A stretch of 64,000 nt of DNA from Heliophilum fasciatum (GTDB lineage: Bacteria; Bacillota; Desulfitobacteriia; Heliobacteriales; Heliobacteriaceae): the NCBI RefSeq assembly GCF_004341395.1, contig NZ_SLXT01000004.1, positions 1 through 64,000 on the forward strand, in the 5' to 3' direction. The position numbers and the translations under genes were made by a program. Positions 63,186 to 64,000 of this stretch are shown in pieces. The notes under the pieces are model-generated. The model saw only the letters and a list, made by a program, of their open reading frames with translations, made no database searches and had not been told where the DNA came from. Every line of letters begins with the position of its first letter. Position 1 is the stretch's first letter.

Positions 63186-63247
63186 CCACATGGACCATCG
63201 GCAGTTGCATCCTGTTGTTGTCTGGGAAAGATGAAGGAGAGACAGTT

Positions 63248-64000
63248 GTGATCAAAAGTATGACCGGTTTTGGTCGTGGTGAAGCGAGTGGTTCCGGCAA
63301 ACGTGTGACCATCGAAGCCAAAGCGGTGAATCATCGTTATGCCGAAGTGATTGTCCGCTTGCCCCGTATCTACGGCAGCCTGGAAGAAGGGATCAAGAAA
63401 ATCTTTAGCCAAGCGGTGGCGCGCGGTCGCGTCGATATCGCCGTCAATATCGAAGCGGAGGCGACGATCCCGCAGGTTTCGGTTGACAAAGACTTGGCAC
63501 ACAGGTATTATCATTCGTTGAGAGACTTGGCGGAAAACCTCGATATTCCTTGCGATTTGTCGGTATCCAGCCTTGTTAACCTCCCCGGTGTGATTCAAGT
63601 GGTGGAGCCGCAAGAAGATCTGGAAGGGCTGATGGCCGTGGCCGGACAAGCGGCTGAGCAAGCCTTAGCGTTACTCCTCAAGATGCGACAACAAGAAGGG
63701 GCTTCCTTACTGGCGGACTTGCAGGGGCGATTAGCGATTGTACGCAATTTATTGCATCAAGTGGAAGAACGGGCGCCGCAGATCCCTTCAGGGTATCAGC
63801 AGCGGATCCTTGACCGGTTGCAAGAACTGCTACAAGCGATTCCTGTTGATGAACAGCGCGTAGCGATGGAAGTAGCCTTACTGGCTGATCGCGCCAATGT
63901 GACTGAGGAGATCGTGCGGTTACACAGTCACCTGGAGCAGTTTGATCAGACACTGCAAAGTGATGAACCGGTGGGACGGAAGCTTGACTTTTTGCTGCAA
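63248..64000 (+). CDS. yicC: YicC-family endoribonuclease, cut by window end
   Basis: GTG 63248 follows GAAGGAG; the first 251 codons are present and the 3' end is outside the window. The N-terminal domain (MTGFGRGEASGSGKRVTIEAKAVNHRY, then ARGRVDIAVNIE) and the C-terminal DUF1732 helix (DRANVTEEIVRLHSHLEQF and PVGRKLDFLLQ) are family hallmarks. YicC/YloC proteins are RNases that act on structured or sRNA-bound RNA. It typically heads a conserved cluster with remA/ylzA and gmk, which would be expected just beyond 64000. Confidence 0.95.
   Translation, partial: MIKSMTGFGRGEASGSGKRVTIEAKAVNHRYAEVIVRLPRIYGSLEEGIKKIFSQAVARGRVDIAVNIEAEATIPQVSVDKDLAHRYYHSLRDLAENLDIPCDLSVSSLVNLPGVIQVVEPQEDLEGLMAVAGQAAEQALALLLKMRQQEGASLLADLQGRLAIVRNLLHQVEERAPQIPSGYQQRILDRLQELLQAIPVDEQRVAMEVALLADRANVTEEIVRLHSHLEQFDQTLQSDEPVGRKLDFLLQ

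Overview
The window looks like a chromosomal segment of an anaerobic Bacillota (Clostridia) with mid-range GC. GatCAB, AddAB, a PyrR-attenuated pyr operon, RqcH, YhaM, YicC and a GH57/DUF4912 alpha-glucan cluster all fit that group. A lone homocitrate synthase (NifV-type) suggests a nitrogen fixer, so Heliobacteriaceae or a close relative is my best guess. That placement is inference from gene content; no rRNA gene is present. No tRNA gene or CRISPR array was recognised.

Layout. 1-434: the start of a minus-strand IS transposase and the IS end, abutting a 5'-truncated gene (to 1904). 1979-13799: housekeeping block gatC-gatA-gatB, yhaM, addB, addA. 13997-15993: Bcp-type peroxiredoxin, a small unknown gene, and nifV with its own sigma-A-like promoter and terminator. 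16174-20362: alpha-glucan locus, with a free-standing CBM25-like protein and a GT4 glycosyltransferase facing a DUF4912 protein and a GH57 branching enzyme across a shared bidirectional terminator. 20481-24711: CPBP membrane protease plus a membrane-anchored, apparently metal-site-less amidohydrolase, then two unknown minus-strand genes. 24787-26199: RlmD-type methyltransferase.

26344-31742 is an accessory stretch. It holds an SLH-anchored surface protein with duplicated InlB-like repeats, a shortened CDGSH protein, an AT-rich class III dioxygenase-family gene, a phage-holin-like gene interrupted by an in-frame TAG, a possible IS21-type end, and a DsbA/FrnE oxidoreductase. 31979-40397 is a signalling and envelope region: an RsbQ-like hydrolase next to an RsbP-like PAS/GGDEF protein, DUF554, a pentapeptide-repeat protein, a lipoprotein, and a two-gene unit of a membrane-anchored exported protein and a zinc-ribbon protein. 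40498-43246: DUF362 ferredoxin protein, a second dioxygenase-family paralogue and an iron-sulfur flavoprotein.

43324-64000 returns to the core: lspA-rluD; the pyr operon (promoter, PyrR-binding loop and attenuator, then pyrR-pyrB-pyrC-carA-carB-pyrK-pyrD); a phosphodiesterase-family gene behind 14-bp tandem repeats; a heptad-repeat coiled-coil protein; an NlpC/P60 enzyme; rqcH; a SERCA-like P-type ATPase; dapF; and the start of yicC.

The best candidates for something new are the RsbQ-like hydrolase with an RsbP-type PAS fused to a diguanylate cyclase (31979-34453), the unidentified exported/zinc-ribbon unit (36531-40397), and the protease plus pseudo-amidohydrolase pair (20481-22783). The amber-interrupted holin and the CDGSH protein lacking its first cysteine ligand also merit a look.
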